This document shows positions 24,248 to 33,335 of a DNA stretch of 54,713 nt, one piece after another. Under the pieces are notes generated by a model. The model made no database searches and was not told the DNA's origin. It saw only the letters and a program-made list of their open reading frames with translations. The position numbers were made by a program, and so were the translations under genes. Source of the stretch: a virus. Every line of letters begins with the position of its first letter. Positions within the stretch are counted from its first letter, which is position 1. The stretch lies in the IMG/VR virus record IMGVR_UViG_3300032117_000037, positions 1 through 54,713 of that record. One strand, given 5' to 3'.

Positions 24248-25209
24248 TATAGTTCCGCATTTGCAGCAATATATGAATTATTACTTCCAGCATCCCTTAG
24301 GGTTGCTAATGTATTAACGGTTAATGAGCTATTTGTTGTTGAATAAGTTAATGCAAATGGGGTAACAGTATTTAAAGCTACAACGCTAACAGTTGCAGTT
24401 GAAGAAAATTGCAATATTTGAAATGTAGCGGATGCAGAAGTCACTAATGATGGCGTTGTTCTCATATATACTTGTAGTGGTTGAATAAATAAACAAGAAG
24501 TAGTAGTTGGTGTGTAACCTTGAGCATATGTAAAAAAAGCAGTAAAACTATTGTATTGTTGATAATACCTCTGACAATTAGCCAATTCCTGATTATAAAG
24601 TCTGCGTTCAAACGGTGTTGCTGATGTGCCTATTTCTAGTTGGACACCTGTAAACCTAGTCTCATCTGTTGAAGTTGAGCCATTTCTATAAATATAAATA
24701 AAAGCACCATTAGATACAGATGATGATAAAGAGCTAAAATTAACAGTATATTTAGTCCATGTAGATGAAATAGTTATAGCAGACGAAGTTTGCTCTACGT
24801 TTTGTGTAGCAAAATTATTTAAAGCACTTGGAGTTCCAATTTGAACTGATAATGTATTAGTTCCGCTTACACTTTTTGCCCAAAATGATACTGTTAATGA
24901 TTGTCCATAAGTATCTAAAATATTATATGATTCTATTCTTTGATTGATAAGATGATTTGCACCTGTAATATCTAAAGAATACTGAAACCCTGTAGGAACA
25001 TCGGTAGATTGAGTTACCGCAGTTGGGCTATTACCAGCATACCATCTATCAGCTGTATATCCATTTCCACTAAAACTTGTTCCTCTTTGCCATACTTGCA
25101 TAGCACCATTTATAATACGGTTCTTAATCACATAAGGTGATGCTGCGGCTCCTTGTAAAGATGAGTCGTTAAACGTGACTCCGTTACTGCCATCTAAAAT
25201 CATGCTCAT
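24247..25209 (-). CDS. Receptor-binding tail protein with carbohydrate-binding-like domain
   Basis: A 320-residue protein. After a 25-residue head (MILDGSNGVTFNDSS) it carries KNRIINGAMQVWQRGTSF and YTADRWY, then a jelly-roll-like section (TVSFWAKSVSGTNTLSVQIG) and FTGVQLEIGTSATPFERR-LYNQELANCQRYYQ. This run of motifs is typical of phage adhesins with a lectin or CBM-like fold that bind glycans. Probably a distal receptor-binding protein. Confidence 0.75.
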   Translation of the reverse strand: MSMILDGSNGVTFNDSSLQGAAASPYVIKNRIINGAMQVWQRGTSFSGNGYTADRWYAGNSPTAVTQSTDVPTGFQYSLDITGANHLINQRIESYNILDTYGQSLTVSFWAKSVSGTNTLSVQIGTPSALNNFATQNVEQTSSAITISSTWTKYTVNFSSLSSSVSNGAFIYIYRNGSTSTDETRFTGVQLEIGTSATPFERRLYNQELANCQRYYQQYNSFTAFFTYAQGYTPTTTSCLFIQPLQVYMRTTPSLVTSASATFQILQFSSTATVSVVALNTVTPFALTYSTTNSSLTVNTLATLRDAGSNNSYIAANAEL

Positions 25210-25218
25210 GCTAATTCC

Positions 25219-25824
25219 TTATTCATATAATATGTTTACTGAACCAGCGTCAAATGTATCTGTTCCATTAGATGTTGTAATTCTTACCATATTTAATGTA
25301 CCAGCTAATGTTCCTGTTCCTGCTGTTTGTCCTGTATATGGTGTTGTTGTGACGTTAGAAATAAGACCTGACGAAACCCAAATATTTCCAGAAACATTGG
25401 TTAAAACTATATGCCCACTAAATACATAAGAAGCTGTTGCAATATACATAATATAACCAGCAGTAGATGATACACCGCCTGATGCAGAACCAGATGCTAA
25501 AGCATAACTAGATGTTGAACTATATCCTGATGTTGTAGGTGTACCACCAGTACCAATTTGTATTAATAAGTTAGCACTTCCACTTAATGAAACCCCATTA
25601 AACATTATGGTAATTCTTTTTATCCATGAAGGAAGGCTAGTATAATCAATGCTAGTTCCAGATGTAGATGCTACTGTTGTGCCTGCTACAATATTAGAAT
25701 TTACACCAGCAACTGTGGCTGTTCCTGTACCTACAGGCAATGTAATTGTATTAGTTCCTGATACTGCTGGAGCAGCTATTGTAATACTGCCTGAGGTATC
25801 TCCAGCTATGCTAATTTGCGCCAT
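25219..25824 (-). CDS. Tail-fibre protein with Gly/Ser-rich beta domain
   Basis: A 201-residue protein. The N-terminus AQISIAGDTSGSITIAAPAVSGTNTITLP is a head shared by many phage fibre proteins; the rest is a compact beta domain with YTSLPSWIKRITIMFNGVSLSG, as seen in small phage adhesins. Likely another receptor-binding subunit in the array. Confidence 0.65.
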   Translation of the reverse strand: MAQISIAGDTSGSITIAAPAVSGTNTITLPVGTGTATVAGVNSNIVAGTTVASTSGTSIDYTSLPSWIKRITIMFNGVSLSGSANLLIQIGTGGTPTTSGYSSTSSYALASGSASGGVSSTAGYIMYIATASYVFSGHIVLTNVSGNIWVSSGLISNVTTTPYTGQTAGTGTLAGTLNMVRITTSNGTDTFDAGSVNILYE

Positions 25825-26726
25825 TATTTAGCTCCTTCTAGTGTTTCTATTCTTGCTTTTAGGTCATTGATGATGGTTTGTTGTTCTTGGATTGCTGCTG
25901 TTAAAAGTGAAACCATATTTCCATAAGCTAAAGCATCTGGAGTTCCATCTTCTGCATATTGTACAAATTGTGTTAATCCTATTTTATCTACTTCTTCTGC
26001 AATTAACCCACCATAAAATTTGTCACCATCAACTGCACTTAAACCTTGATATGTTACTGGTCTTAATTTAAGTACATCTGATAATCCATATAATGCGTCT
26101 TGAACATTTTTTTTATATTTTAATGATGATGTAGCACGAAGTAATGTTCCATCAGTATTTATAAAAGCATTTGCACTAACAGCAGCAGTATAGTTATAAG
26201 GTGATTGACTGCCCTGCCCTGTTCTCATAGCACCATCATCTCTAATATAAAATAATTCTGTTCCACTACTATTTGAAATACTTAATGTGTTTGTACCAGA
26301 TGTATTTCCAGATGATTTAAGTGTAAATTTACCTAGTGCTGTTGTAGTTCCCACTAACACATTACCACCAGAACTATTAGAAGCCATAGCTAAAATTGGA
26401 TTAGTATGACTATCATAATTTGAATACCAAGTTAAGTTATTTCCTGATGTATCCAAAAACCATGAACGATTTCCTGGATTTTCAATATCAAGAACTGTAG
26501 TATTGGCAGATGGGCTAATAGTTAATTTACCATCAATTTCCGCAGTTCCACTTACTTGCAATTTGCTATTAGGACTACTTGTACCAATCCCTACATTCTG
26601 TGATGTATCTATAGTAATTGCAGTAGTAGCTGATGCACCTGTAGCTAACTGTAATTGACCGCTAGTATCCGCAGTCATGTTTAATGCTGTGCCTGATGAT
26701 GTTCCTGCTGAAATTATACTTGCCAT
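25824..26726 (-). CDS. Tail fibre with C-terminal S74 intramolecular chaperone
   Basis: A 300-residue protein. N-terminal SAGTSSGTALNMTADTSGQLQL and VGIGTSSPNSKLQVSG modules precede a C-terminal region with SSLKYKKNVQD, LRPVTYQ, GGLIAEEVDK and a final helix with leucine heptads (QEQQTIINDLKARIETLEG). The last matches the Peptidase_S74 (ICA) domain that trimerises fibres and then cleaves itself off at the Ser-Leu/Lys region. It is short for an S74 fibre. Overlaps the next gene by one base. Confidence 0.85.
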   Translation of the reverse strand: MASIISAGTSSGTALNMTADTSGQLQLATGASATTAITIDTSQNVGIGTSSPNSKLQVSGTAEIDGKLTISPSANTTVLDIENPGNRSWFLDTSGNNLTWYSNYDSHTNPILAMASNSSGGNVLVGTTTALGKFTLKSSGNTSGTNTLSISNSSGTELFYIRDDGAMRTGQGSQSPYNYTAAVSANAFINTDGTLLRATSSLKYKKNVQDALYGLSDVLKLRPVTYQGLSAVDGDKFYGGLIAEEVDKIGLTQFVQYAEDGTPDALAYGNMVSLLTAAIQEQQTIINDLKARIETLEGAK

Positions 26727-26734
26727 AATTTACC

Positions 26735-28588
26735 TTATAATATTACCCATCGGCTACCTGATGGAACTGTGACTGATTTACCTGTTGCAACTGTTATAGG
26801 GCCAACACTCATAGCGTTTTGACCTGACGCAATAGTATAACTTGTATTGACAGTATTTGCATTAATTACTAATCCATTAGAGGCAACAATTTCAGGTGCT
26901 GTTAAAGCTCCAGTAGATGGATTGGCAGTAAAGCTTGTATTTATGTAATCTACTGTTGTAGTTCCACTAGAAGCCGACTGAAAGCCTACATTATAATTTG
27001 TATTACTTGTAGTAGAAGTAATAGTTAAGCCAGCGGTATTGGATACCCAAGTTGGAGGTGTGCCTGATCCGTTGGATTGAAGAATGTAGCCTGATGTTCC
27101 GTAAGATCCGTTAAACGCTACCGCATTACTTGGATTAACTGTAATAGCATCAGCTGAGTTAGCATTGGTTACAAAGTGAATAGAGTTAGAAGACCCTGTA
27201 CCAATAGCTAAATCTGTACCTTGTGAGTATAAATAGACGTTATTGGCAGCACCTAAAGCACCTGTTCCTGAAAAGCCACTACTGTTAATACCAAAGTCAC
27301 CAAAGTATGCGGCTGATGTAGCTAAGTTATTACTTACGATAAAGTCTGTAGAAGCAGTGTTACCAGAATTGGTATTTTGTAAAACAATCTGATTATAGGA
27401 ATTTACAGAGGAAGTAAATGATGCAAAGATGTTTGAATCAGAATATCCTAGTGTTCCATAACTAAATGCACCAGCATTTAAAGAACCTGTAATCGTAGCA
27501 TTAGCTGCAAAAGCAGGAGCTGTGACTGTGGTTCCGTTATAGGTAAATGTAGATGAGTTACTAAATGCGTTTGTACCATTACCATATGGCACATAACCCG
27601 CAGTTAAAGATGTAAGTCCTGTTCCGCCTGCAACTACAGGAAGTGTGCCTGCAGTTAATGCATTAGGTGCGGTGGAATAAAGTGCATAGTTAGACGAGCC
27701 AAATGTAGTAAGACCTGTACCACCATAACCTGCTGCTATAGCTGTACCATTCCATACTGCGTTAGTAATCGTAGCATTATTAAAAGATGCATTTGTTGCA
27801 CTAAAGTCAAACTCACCTGGTAAGAACGCATATTTAGTCCATGTACCCGCAGTCGTTGAGTTAGAAATTAAATATATAAAATCAGCACCACCAGATGGTA
27901 CTGTATCTACAGTTGCAGAAGCATTATTTACAATTGTTAAAAGACCGCCAGCATCATTATCAAATATAAATGCAGCACCATTAGGTAAAGTAGTAGCATC
28001 TGGAAGTTGAAATGTTTGGGTTGTAGAACCTGTAAGTCTTTGGATATATGCAGATGCGGCTGTTAAAACAGTTGTAGATGCAGTAGAGACTGTAGCAGCA
28101 TATCCAGCTAAAACATTATTTGCTGTGATATTTGAATTAGCATCACGCAAAACAACAGAGTTAATACCAGATGATGATGTGACTCCAGTACCACCATAAA
28201 CTACGCCTACAGTCGTTCCTTGCCATGTTCCTGAAGCTATTGTGCCTAATGGAGAAACATTGCCTGAAGCGTCAAGATTGACTGATTTTTCTGCTGGATA
28301 TGTAACGAATACGGAAGAACTATTTCCCACTAATGGGATTGCCGTGGTTGTTCCGTTGGAGTTTGATAAAACGGTTGTACGAGCTAGTTGATTTGGAGAT
28401 CCAGTTGTAACTGTACCAAGACCCACTTCCCATGCTTGAGCTATGTTGTCATAGATCGTGTAGAAAGTGGTGTTATTACCAATAGTCGTGAAGGATTGGA
28501 AACCAGGCACTGCTCCATTAAGCGTAAGCGTACCCGTACCACTAGTCGTGGTAGTTTCCTGGACTCTATCCTTGACTACAAGAGCCAT
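26735..28588 (-). CDS. Large tail-fibre protein
   Basis: A 617-residue protein. The head MALVVKDRVQETTTTSGTGTLTLNG and the W-E-V-G-L-G-T run are a common N-terminal attachment module of phage fibres. The middle has repeated GGTGLTS-type units (VVYGGTGVTSS, GYGGTGLTTF, VAGGTGLTSL), each ending a beta-stranded block. The end is a short beta tail (SVTVPSGSRWVIL). Probably the main side-fibre or spike. Confidence 0.75.
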   Translation of the reverse strand: MALVVKDRVQETTTTSGTGTLTLNGAVPGFQSFTTIGNNTTFYTIYDNIAQAWEVGLGTVTTGSPNQLARTTVLSNSNGTTTAIPLVGNSSSVFVTYPAEKSVNLDASGNVSPLGTIASGTWQGTTVGVVYGGTGVTSSSGINSVVLRDANSNITANNVLAGYAATVSTASTTVLTAASAYIQRLTGSTTQTFQLPDATTLPNGAAFIFDNDAGGLLTIVNNASATVDTVPSGGADFIYLISNSTTAGTWTKYAFLPGEFDFSATNASFNNATITNAVWNGTAIAAGYGGTGLTTFGSSNYALYSTAPNALTAGTLPVVAGGTGLTSLTAGYVPYGNGTNAFSNSSTFTYNGTTVTAPAFAANATITGSLNAGAFSYGTLGYSDSNIFASFTSSVNSYNQIVLQNTNSGNTASTDFIVSNNLATSAAYFGDFGINSSGFSGTGALGAANNVYLYSQGTDLAIGTGSSNSIHFVTNANSADAITVNPSNAVAFNGSYGTSGYILQSNGSGTPPTWVSNTAGLTITSTTSNTNYNVGFQSASSGTTTVDYINTSFTANPSTGALTAPEIVASNGLVINANTVNTSYTIASGQNAMSVGPITVATGKSVTVPSGSRWVIL

Positions 28589-28597
28589 TTAAGCTCC

Positions 28598-29206
28598 TTA
28601 AGAGGTTGCAGTAGTTGAGTACGTTACCGAGACAGTATCACCAGCAGTTGTAGCTTTAGCTACAGAGAAAGCACCAGCTGAATATAATGTACCACCCGTA
28701 TTGCCTAAAGTACTTGTAGCACCAGAGCCAGTTACTAAGAAACAACCACCTACTGTACCACCTGAACCTGTGATGGTATATGTGATTGCAGTTGCTGTTG
28801 ATGTAGTAACGTTAGAAGGTGAAGTACCTGTTGATGTAGCTGTACCAAATACTGCTGTACCACGCACTGCTGAACCAGTTACTGTATAAGCAGTAAATTC
28901 TGTCCAACCAGCATGTGATGTCATTGTATCTGATGCTGCAAATGTAGGTGATGCACCTGAAATAAGACCTAAGAATGGACCTACTGTAGTGTATGTACCA
29001 GATGTAGTAAGTAAAGTGTTTAGAAGAAGTTGTTTACCAACAGCATTTACTAGGTTAGGAAACTGTTCTTCCCATTTTAAATTACCATTAGCATCACGAC
29101 ATTCAACTACGTAATGTCCTTCAATACCTACTGATTCATTGGAAATAGCATTAGCACCAAGACTAATAACCGCTTGATCTCCAAATCCTTGTGATTCTTT
29201 TAACAT
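28598..29206 (-). CDS. Conserved tail protein
   Basis: A 202-residue protein starting MLKESQGFGDQ with VECRDANGNLKWEEQFPNLVNAVGKQLLLNTLL, then a Ser/Thr/Gly-rich domain (SHAGWTEFTAYTVTGSAVRGTAVFGT). The middle phrase is common in aquatic-podovirus tail or capsid decoration proteins. Structural, exact place uncertain. Confidence 0.6.
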   Translation of the reverse strand: MLKESQGFGDQAVISLGANAISNESVGIEGHYVVECRDANGNLKWEEQFPNLVNAVGKQLLLNTLLTTSGTYTTVGPFLGLISGASPTFAASDTMTSHAGWTEFTAYTVTGSAVRGTAVFGTATSTGTSPSNVTTSTATAITYTITGSGGTVGGCFLVTGSGATSTLGNTGGTLYSAGAFSVAKATTAGDTVSVTYSTTATS

Positions 29207-29215
29207 AAAAACTCC

Positions 29216-29653
29216 TTAAGTTGCAATAGAACTAGATATTCTCAACACGGCATTTGAAGAATTGCTAGTGGGAAAAGTGACTGTAAAGCTAGATGTACAG
29301 ATCTTGTCTGAACCAAAATTTAGCACAAATATAGCTGCACCAGTAGTGCTATTATAAACTAAACCACCCCTACATGTAAAGCTTGCAGGACTCCAAGTGA
29401 CATTATTGAATGTCAAATAAGAAGTATTACTTTGGTTATCATAAGCTATGGTAGGTGTTAAAACTATGCCTCCAGCTGTATAACCTGTGCCTGTAACTTC
29501 ATTAACTGTGGTATAAGCAGTGGTAGTATTGCCTAAGTTTGCATTAGCATTATATAAAGCTAGTTTATATACATATGGGCTTGTAGGAGAGAAGTTCTCT
29601 GCTCCTTGAAGCATATTGTATTCAAATACAGTACAAGCGGTTTGAACGATCAT
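29216..29653 (-). CDS. Conserved virion protein
   Basis: A 145-residue beta-rich protein: YKLALYNANANLGNTTTAYTTVNEVTGTGYTAGG and FTCRGGLVYNSTTGAAIFVLNFG-SDK. This resembles small structural proteins in head-tail modules. The stop codon lies near the tail genes and the start overlaps the adaptor gene by four bases. No enzyme motif. Confidence 0.6.
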   Translation of the reverse strand: MIVQTACTVFEYNMLQGAENFSPTSPYVYKLALYNANANLGNTTTAYTTVNEVTGTGYTAGGIVLTPTIAYDNQSNTSYLTFNNVTWSPASFTCRGGLVYNSTTGAAIFVLNFGSDKICTSSFTVTFPTSNSSNAVLRISSSIAT

Positions 29654-30555
29654 GGATTAACCTTCATACGAGCCTGACCATTACGGTATGCATCACCTCT
29701 TTCAAGACCTGTACCAAGACGATTAAGTTGTTGGATAGCTTCTTGATATTTTTCTTCGTAGTTCTTAATAACATCAGGTTCTTGACGTTGGAATAACATA
29801 GCTTCACGCATAGAGCCATATAAAAGTACTGGATCATAGTTATCACCTAACCATGATGTGCCATTGACGTTAGAGATTGTATTTACTGGAATAAGCAATC
29901 CAGAACCAGAACCACCTAAACTTGAATTAGATGCACTTAATACATCAGTTAATGTGTAGAATTGACCACCATTTGTAAGTGTGACTGAAGCTACTGCACC
30001 TGAAGAATTCACTACAATATTAGCTGTAGCACCAGATCCTGAGCCTCCTGTTAAAGCTACTTCGGTATATGTTCCAGGAGTATACAAAGAACCACCTGAA
30101 ATAGCATTAAAGCCAGTAATTTGACCTTGAACAATAGTAGGTGGATAGTAATAGTAGTGAAGTTCTACTTGATAATTATTATCTGGTGTTGGTCCTAAAA
30201 TCAATGATAAAGCATCTAAATTTCCATATTGGTTACCAAATAACGCATAATGTTGTGGTAAACCTGTAGATGTAGAAGTTGGATAAGCTTGACGGATGTA
30301 GTTGACGTCTTTGTTTAAAAGGTAATTATAGTTGCCAGATGAATCTATAACGGCTAATGAGAACGCAGATAACCAATCATTTGGTAAAGATACGTATTGA
30401 TTACCTAAAGTCAGTGTACCCGTTACGTTTTTACGTAATGATGGCAATTGAACAGAATTATAAATTCTGTCTTCAGCTTCTTGGACAAAACGAGGTATGT
30501 TAGCAACAAACAGTGGTTCTGTTGTTTCGGCATAGTCCATTATGGCTTGATACAA
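29650..30555 (-). CDS. Head-tail adaptor-like protein (copy A)
   Basis: A 301-residue protein beginning MYQAIMDYAETTEPLFVANIPRF-VQEAEDRIYNSVQLPSLRKNVTG and ending with DPVLLYGSMREAMLFQR and a helix NYEEKYQEAIQQL. This layout recurs in aquatic podoviruses as the adaptor between portal and tail. A Gly/Ser-rich loop domain (about 150-210) seems inserted in the middle. The preceding gene is a homing endonuclease. Confidence 0.7.
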   Translation of the reverse strand: MYQAIMDYAETTEPLFVANIPRFVQEAEDRIYNSVQLPSLRKNVTGTLTLGNQYVSLPNDWLSAFSLAVIDSSGNYNYLLNKDVNYIRQAYPTSTSTGLPQHYALFGNQYGNLDALSLILGPTPDNNYQVELHYYYYPPTIVQGQITGFNAISGGSLYTPGTYTEVALTGGSGSGATANIVVNSSGAVASVTLTNGGQFYTLTDVLSASNSSLGGSGSGLLIPVNTISNVNGTSWLGDNYDPVLLYGSMREAMLFQRQEPDVIKNYEEKYQEAIQQLNRLGTGLERGDAYRNGQARMKVNP

Positions 30556-30570
30556 TTGGACGTAATTGAT

Positions 30571-31161
30571 TTAAATCACCCTAACCAAAGTATATTTATT
30601 TTTTACCTTGCCTTTATTAGCTATTAATTGTGAAATATTACCTGCAACTGTTCCAAAAAAATCTGCTGCATATTTTTGATTCAAAAATGATATGGCAAGC
30701 TCTTTACAATATACTGGTTTCCATTTTGCTTTTGCAGTTTTAGCAATATCATCTTGAGATTTTTTACGACCTATATTTGCTTTTCCCCATTTACTTCTAA
30801 TTACAGGATCTTGCAATGTTTTCTTTAAAGATATGCTACGTTTAATAACAACTTCTTTAGGTGGAATATATCCTTTAACTCCAGATCCACCTTTAGTCAT
30901 ATTATAAACTGGTTTAAACTCTTCTATAAGTAATTTTTCAGCTTGATGCAACGACTCTTCATCAAAAGCATAAAATATCTCATCAAATACAAAGCTTTCA
31001 AACTTATATTTGTTAAGTGCTTCTGAAAATTTAGTCTTATATGTTTTCATTGAGCATTTATGATTGGTAATTCTTTTCTTTATATTTTGACAAGTTTGAC
31101 CGATATATTGTTCACCAGTAATCTTGTTGGTACAAAGATAAATAATACCAAATCTATTCAT
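30571..31161 (-). CDS. GIY-YIG homing endonuclease
   Basis: A 196-residue protein. N-terminal GIIYLCTNKITGEQYIGQT has the GIY-YIG hairpin, Arg of KKRITNHK follows, and the catalytic Glu is plausibly in EKLLIEEFKPVYNMTKGG. The C-terminal half carries basic repeats (KRSISLKKTL, NIGRKKSQDDIA) and a helix-turn-helix-like end, so NUMOD-type DNA binding. It is free-standing between two virion genes with 15-base and zero-base gaps. It probably promotes its own spread by cutting related phages. Confidence 0.88.
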   Translation of the reverse strand: MNRFGIIYLCTNKITGEQYIGQTCQNIKKRITNHKCSMKTYKTKFSEALNKYKFESFVFDEIFYAFDEESLHQAEKLLIEEFKPVYNMTKGGSGVKGYIPPKEVVIKRSISLKKTLQDPVIRSKWGKANIGRKKSQDDIAKTAKAKWKPVYCKELAISFLNQKYAADFFGTVAGNISQLIANKGKVKNKYTLVRVI

Positions 31162-31457
31162 TATGCCATTGGACCTCTAGCCTTACGGCCTTTAGTAGCA
31201 GCACCATTACCACGTGTTTCAACGCCATCAGTTTTTTCTTCACTGATACCATAGCTCATGCCACTTTTAATTGGATCAGTAATACGTGCATCTTTAGCTG
31301 ATTTTTCACGGCTATACACGCCATCTTTCATTGGAGCTTCACCAGCTGCAACAGATGTACCGTTCTTTTCATAAGCTTCTGCAGGTTTGTTATTTCTAGC
31401 ATGACCTGTTTTTACAGATGGGCTATTCTTTTTTGTTGGTTTAACTTGAGTGACCAT
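31161..31457 (-). CDS. Small basic Lys/Gly-rich protein
   Basis: The start at ATG 31457 is chosen over 31490 since GGAAG lies eight bases before it and the previous gene stops just upstream. The 98 residues (MVTQVKPTKKNSPSVKTGHA) are Lys/Gly-rich with DGVETRGNGAATKGRKARGP at the end. Probably disordered; a virion-associated DNA-binding or assembly role is possible. Overlaps the homing endonuclease by one base. Confidence 0.5.
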   Translation of the reverse strand: MVTQVKPTKKNSPSVKTGHARNNKPAEAYEKNGTSVAAGEAPMKDGVYSREKSAKDARITDPIKSGMSYGISEEKTDGVETRGNGAATKGRKARGPMA

Positions 31458-31458
31458 A

Positions 31459-31635
31459 TTATTTGCTTCCTGGTTTTTGGTTGTGAGCACGTGCTAAGTT
31501 ACGGCCTACAGCTTTCATTGCTTTGCCTGTAACGCCACCTTTAGCAAGTTTAGTTTCTTTCTTGCCTTTGTGCATATGTTTTTCATGCTTGTGTATTTCT
31601 ACATCAGCAATCTTTTTAACAGTTTTCTTTTCCAT
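31459..31635 (-). CDS. Small Lys/His-rich basic protein
   Basis: A 58-residue ORF, start at 31635 after AAGGAG. It reads MEKKTVKKIADVEIHKHEKH followed by a KGKKETK run and ends HNQKPGSK, with 5 His in the first half. It fills the gap between the 31457 and 31645 genes with one base of spacing at its stop. It belongs with a group of small basic/His-rich proteins (31-35 kb). Confidence 0.5.
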   Translation of the reverse strand: MEKKTVKKIADVEIHKHEKHMHKGKKETKLAKGGVTGKAMKAVGRNLARAHNQKPGSK

Positions 31636-31644
31636 GTTTACTCC

Positions 31645-32079
31645 TTAAGTAGTTGTTATTGTAACGCTATTAATTTTTATTAATGGTAGCAAGTCATTTG
31701 GTGTTAATAATGTATCAAAGTTTCTTGCACCACCCACAGGGTTCCAACCCCACTGCGTTTGACGAGAACCATCTGAAGGATATCCTGCGTCATCTAAGTT
31801 TGTTACAGTTGGATCGTATGGGTTAGTCATTAATCCATATGTACCACCAACATTATAACTCACATCTGGTCTTGGTTCACGTACTGCTTGTGGATCATTA
31901 ACAGGATAAAGACCAAGACTTAATTGTGGATGATCTGGATCCCAACATTCAGGACAAACTTTAATGTTAAAAAGCTTAGTTTTAATGACTTCTTTTTTAA
32001 GCTCTGTTAACTTATAGCGTTGACCACAGCGATCACATTCGGCAATTGCATACTTACCTGAGGCAAATTTATTAGGCAT
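31645..32079 (-). CDS. Zinc-ribbon virion protein
   Basis: A 144-residue protein. CDRCGQRY (about residue 15) and CPECWDPDHPQL (about 40) make a four-cysteine zinc ribbon. The tail is Asn/Gly/Pro-rich (WGWNPVGGARNF). This small protein is frequent next to adaptor genes in podoviruses; role unknown but probably structural. Two bases separate it from the adaptor-like gene. Confidence 0.7.
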   Translation of the reverse strand: MPNKFASGKYAIAECDRCGQRYKLTELKKEVIKTKLFNIKVCPECWDPDHPQLSLGLYPVNDPQAVREPRPDVSYNVGGTYGLMTNPYDPTVTNLDDAGYPSDGSRQTQWGWNPVGGARNFDTLLTPNDLLPLIKINSVTITTT

Positions 32080-32081
32080 GA

Positions 32082-33041
32082 TTACCTCGTGTAGAACATA
32101 CTTCTAGGCACAAATCTTATTGATGCCTTTTCACGATCCTCTTGTGAAGCTAAATCCCATTGTTGATCATAGTCAGCTTTTAACGCTAATACACGGTTAG
32201 GATCAACGCCAGCAAGCTTCATTGATAAGTAATAAGCTAAACCTGCTACCATAGGTGGAATAAATCTGTATGGAATGTCATTGATCACTACACCAGATCC
32301 TGCGTCTTGAATACGTCTTAAACGCCAGTAAACAAATGTATAATTGCCACCAGAATTAGGTGTAGGCCATACATTAATGTTTGGAAGCTGAGGAACTAAT
32401 GCAGTTGCACTATATGCATGAGATGTTGCTGTTGTTCCATTTTGTCCACGAATACAATTAAGCAAGTAATTATTAGTTGTATCAACATTAGGATAATAAA
32501 TGATTTCATTGTCAAATTGTATAAATCCTGTAGCTGCTAAATCAGAAATATTTGGACCAATTTGAATATTCGTATCTGTTGCACTAATACCACCATTGCC
32601 ATTAGATCCATTACCTACAAGATAGTCTTTATTTGCAGATGGACTAGTATTTCCAGACTGTCTGTTGATCCAAACTTGAATTGGACGACCAACAGCTAGT
32701 TTATTAGGGATTGTTGAGTATGTATCTTCAGAAATACGAGAAATATTGATGTCAATTTGGTTTTGTAACGTTCCTTGACGTACAACATGACTTAAAAGAT
32801 CAATGGTATCTACAGGAAGTGGGTATGATATCTGTCCTGTTACTAAAGGAATCTGTCCTTCTTCTACAGTCCATAAATTGATGCCTCGATTAGCCCATTC
32901 AATCGTTAAAATGTTAAGACTGCGTTGAGCAGTCCTAAAATCGTAACCAGTTCTAAGTTCTAACCCACATCTTTCAAACGCCTCTTCAATGAGGTCGTTC
33001 ATATTAAGATTAAAGGACGTTGTCCCTGTGGTATATGTCAT
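32082..33041 (-). CDS. Head-tail adaptor-like protein (copy B)
   Basis: A 319-residue protein starting MNDLIEEAFERCGLELRTGYDFRTAQRSLNILTIEWANRGINLW, followed by beta-rich sections and a C-terminal helix (PPMVAGLAYYLSMKLAGVDPNRVLALKADYDQQWDLA). This is a common tail/connector protein of aquatic podoviruses (often called phage tail or adaptor protein). It probably forms a ring under the portal. Ends one base into the next basic gene. Confidence 0.7.
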   Translation of the reverse strand: MTYTTGTTSFNLNMNDLIEEAFERCGLELRTGYDFRTAQRSLNILTIEWANRGINLWTVEEGQIPLVTGQISYPLPVDTIDLLSHVVRQGTLQNQIDINISRISEDTYSTIPNKLAVGRPIQVWINRQSGNTSPSANKDYLVGNGSNGNGGISATDTNIQIGPNISDLAATGFIQFDNEIIYYPNVDTTNNYLLNCIRGQNGTTATSHAYSATALVPQLPNINVWPTPNSGGNYTFVYWRLRRIQDAGSGVVINDIPYRFIPPMVAGLAYYLSMKLAGVDPNRVLALKADYDQQWDLASQEDREKASIRFVPRSMFYTR

Positions 33042-33334
33042 TATTTTTTCTTAAGTTTGCCTAATGTTTGAGCCAATTTTGCTCTTTGACCAATTTTTCC
33101 TGATTTTTTTGCGGCAGACGCTAATTTTGATGCTGGAATCTTCTCTCCAGCCTTAACTTTTAGCGATTTACGCAAACTTCCTGGATGTTTGATAGCTCCA
33201 GCAATCCAATTGCCTGTTTTTCCGCCTTTTTTGTACTCATAAACCTGATTTGGATTATCTTTTCTGATAATTGTCTTAGGTTTTGAAGGCATCTTGGAGG
33301 GTTTTATATCACCCATTCCACGAGAGGCTCTCAT
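33041..33334 (-). CDS. Small basic protein of the RASRGMGxI type
   Basis: I place the start at ATG 33334 (MRASRGMGDIKPSKMP), one base after the stop of the His-rich gene, rather than the far upstream codon that would overlap it by 74 bases. The 97 residues contain GNWIAGAIKHPGSLRKSLKV-KAGEKIP and LGKLKKK. RASRGMGxI plus WIxGAIKxPGxLR is a pattern common in aquatic podoviruses. Strongly basic; possibly a virion DNA-binding or core protein. Confidence 0.6.
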   Translation of the reverse strand: MRASRGMGDIKPSKMPSKPKTIIRKDNPNQVYEYKKGGKTGNWIAGAIKHPGSLRKSLKVKAGEKIPASKLASAAKKSGKIGQRAKLAQTLGKLKKK

Positions 33335-33335
33335 A

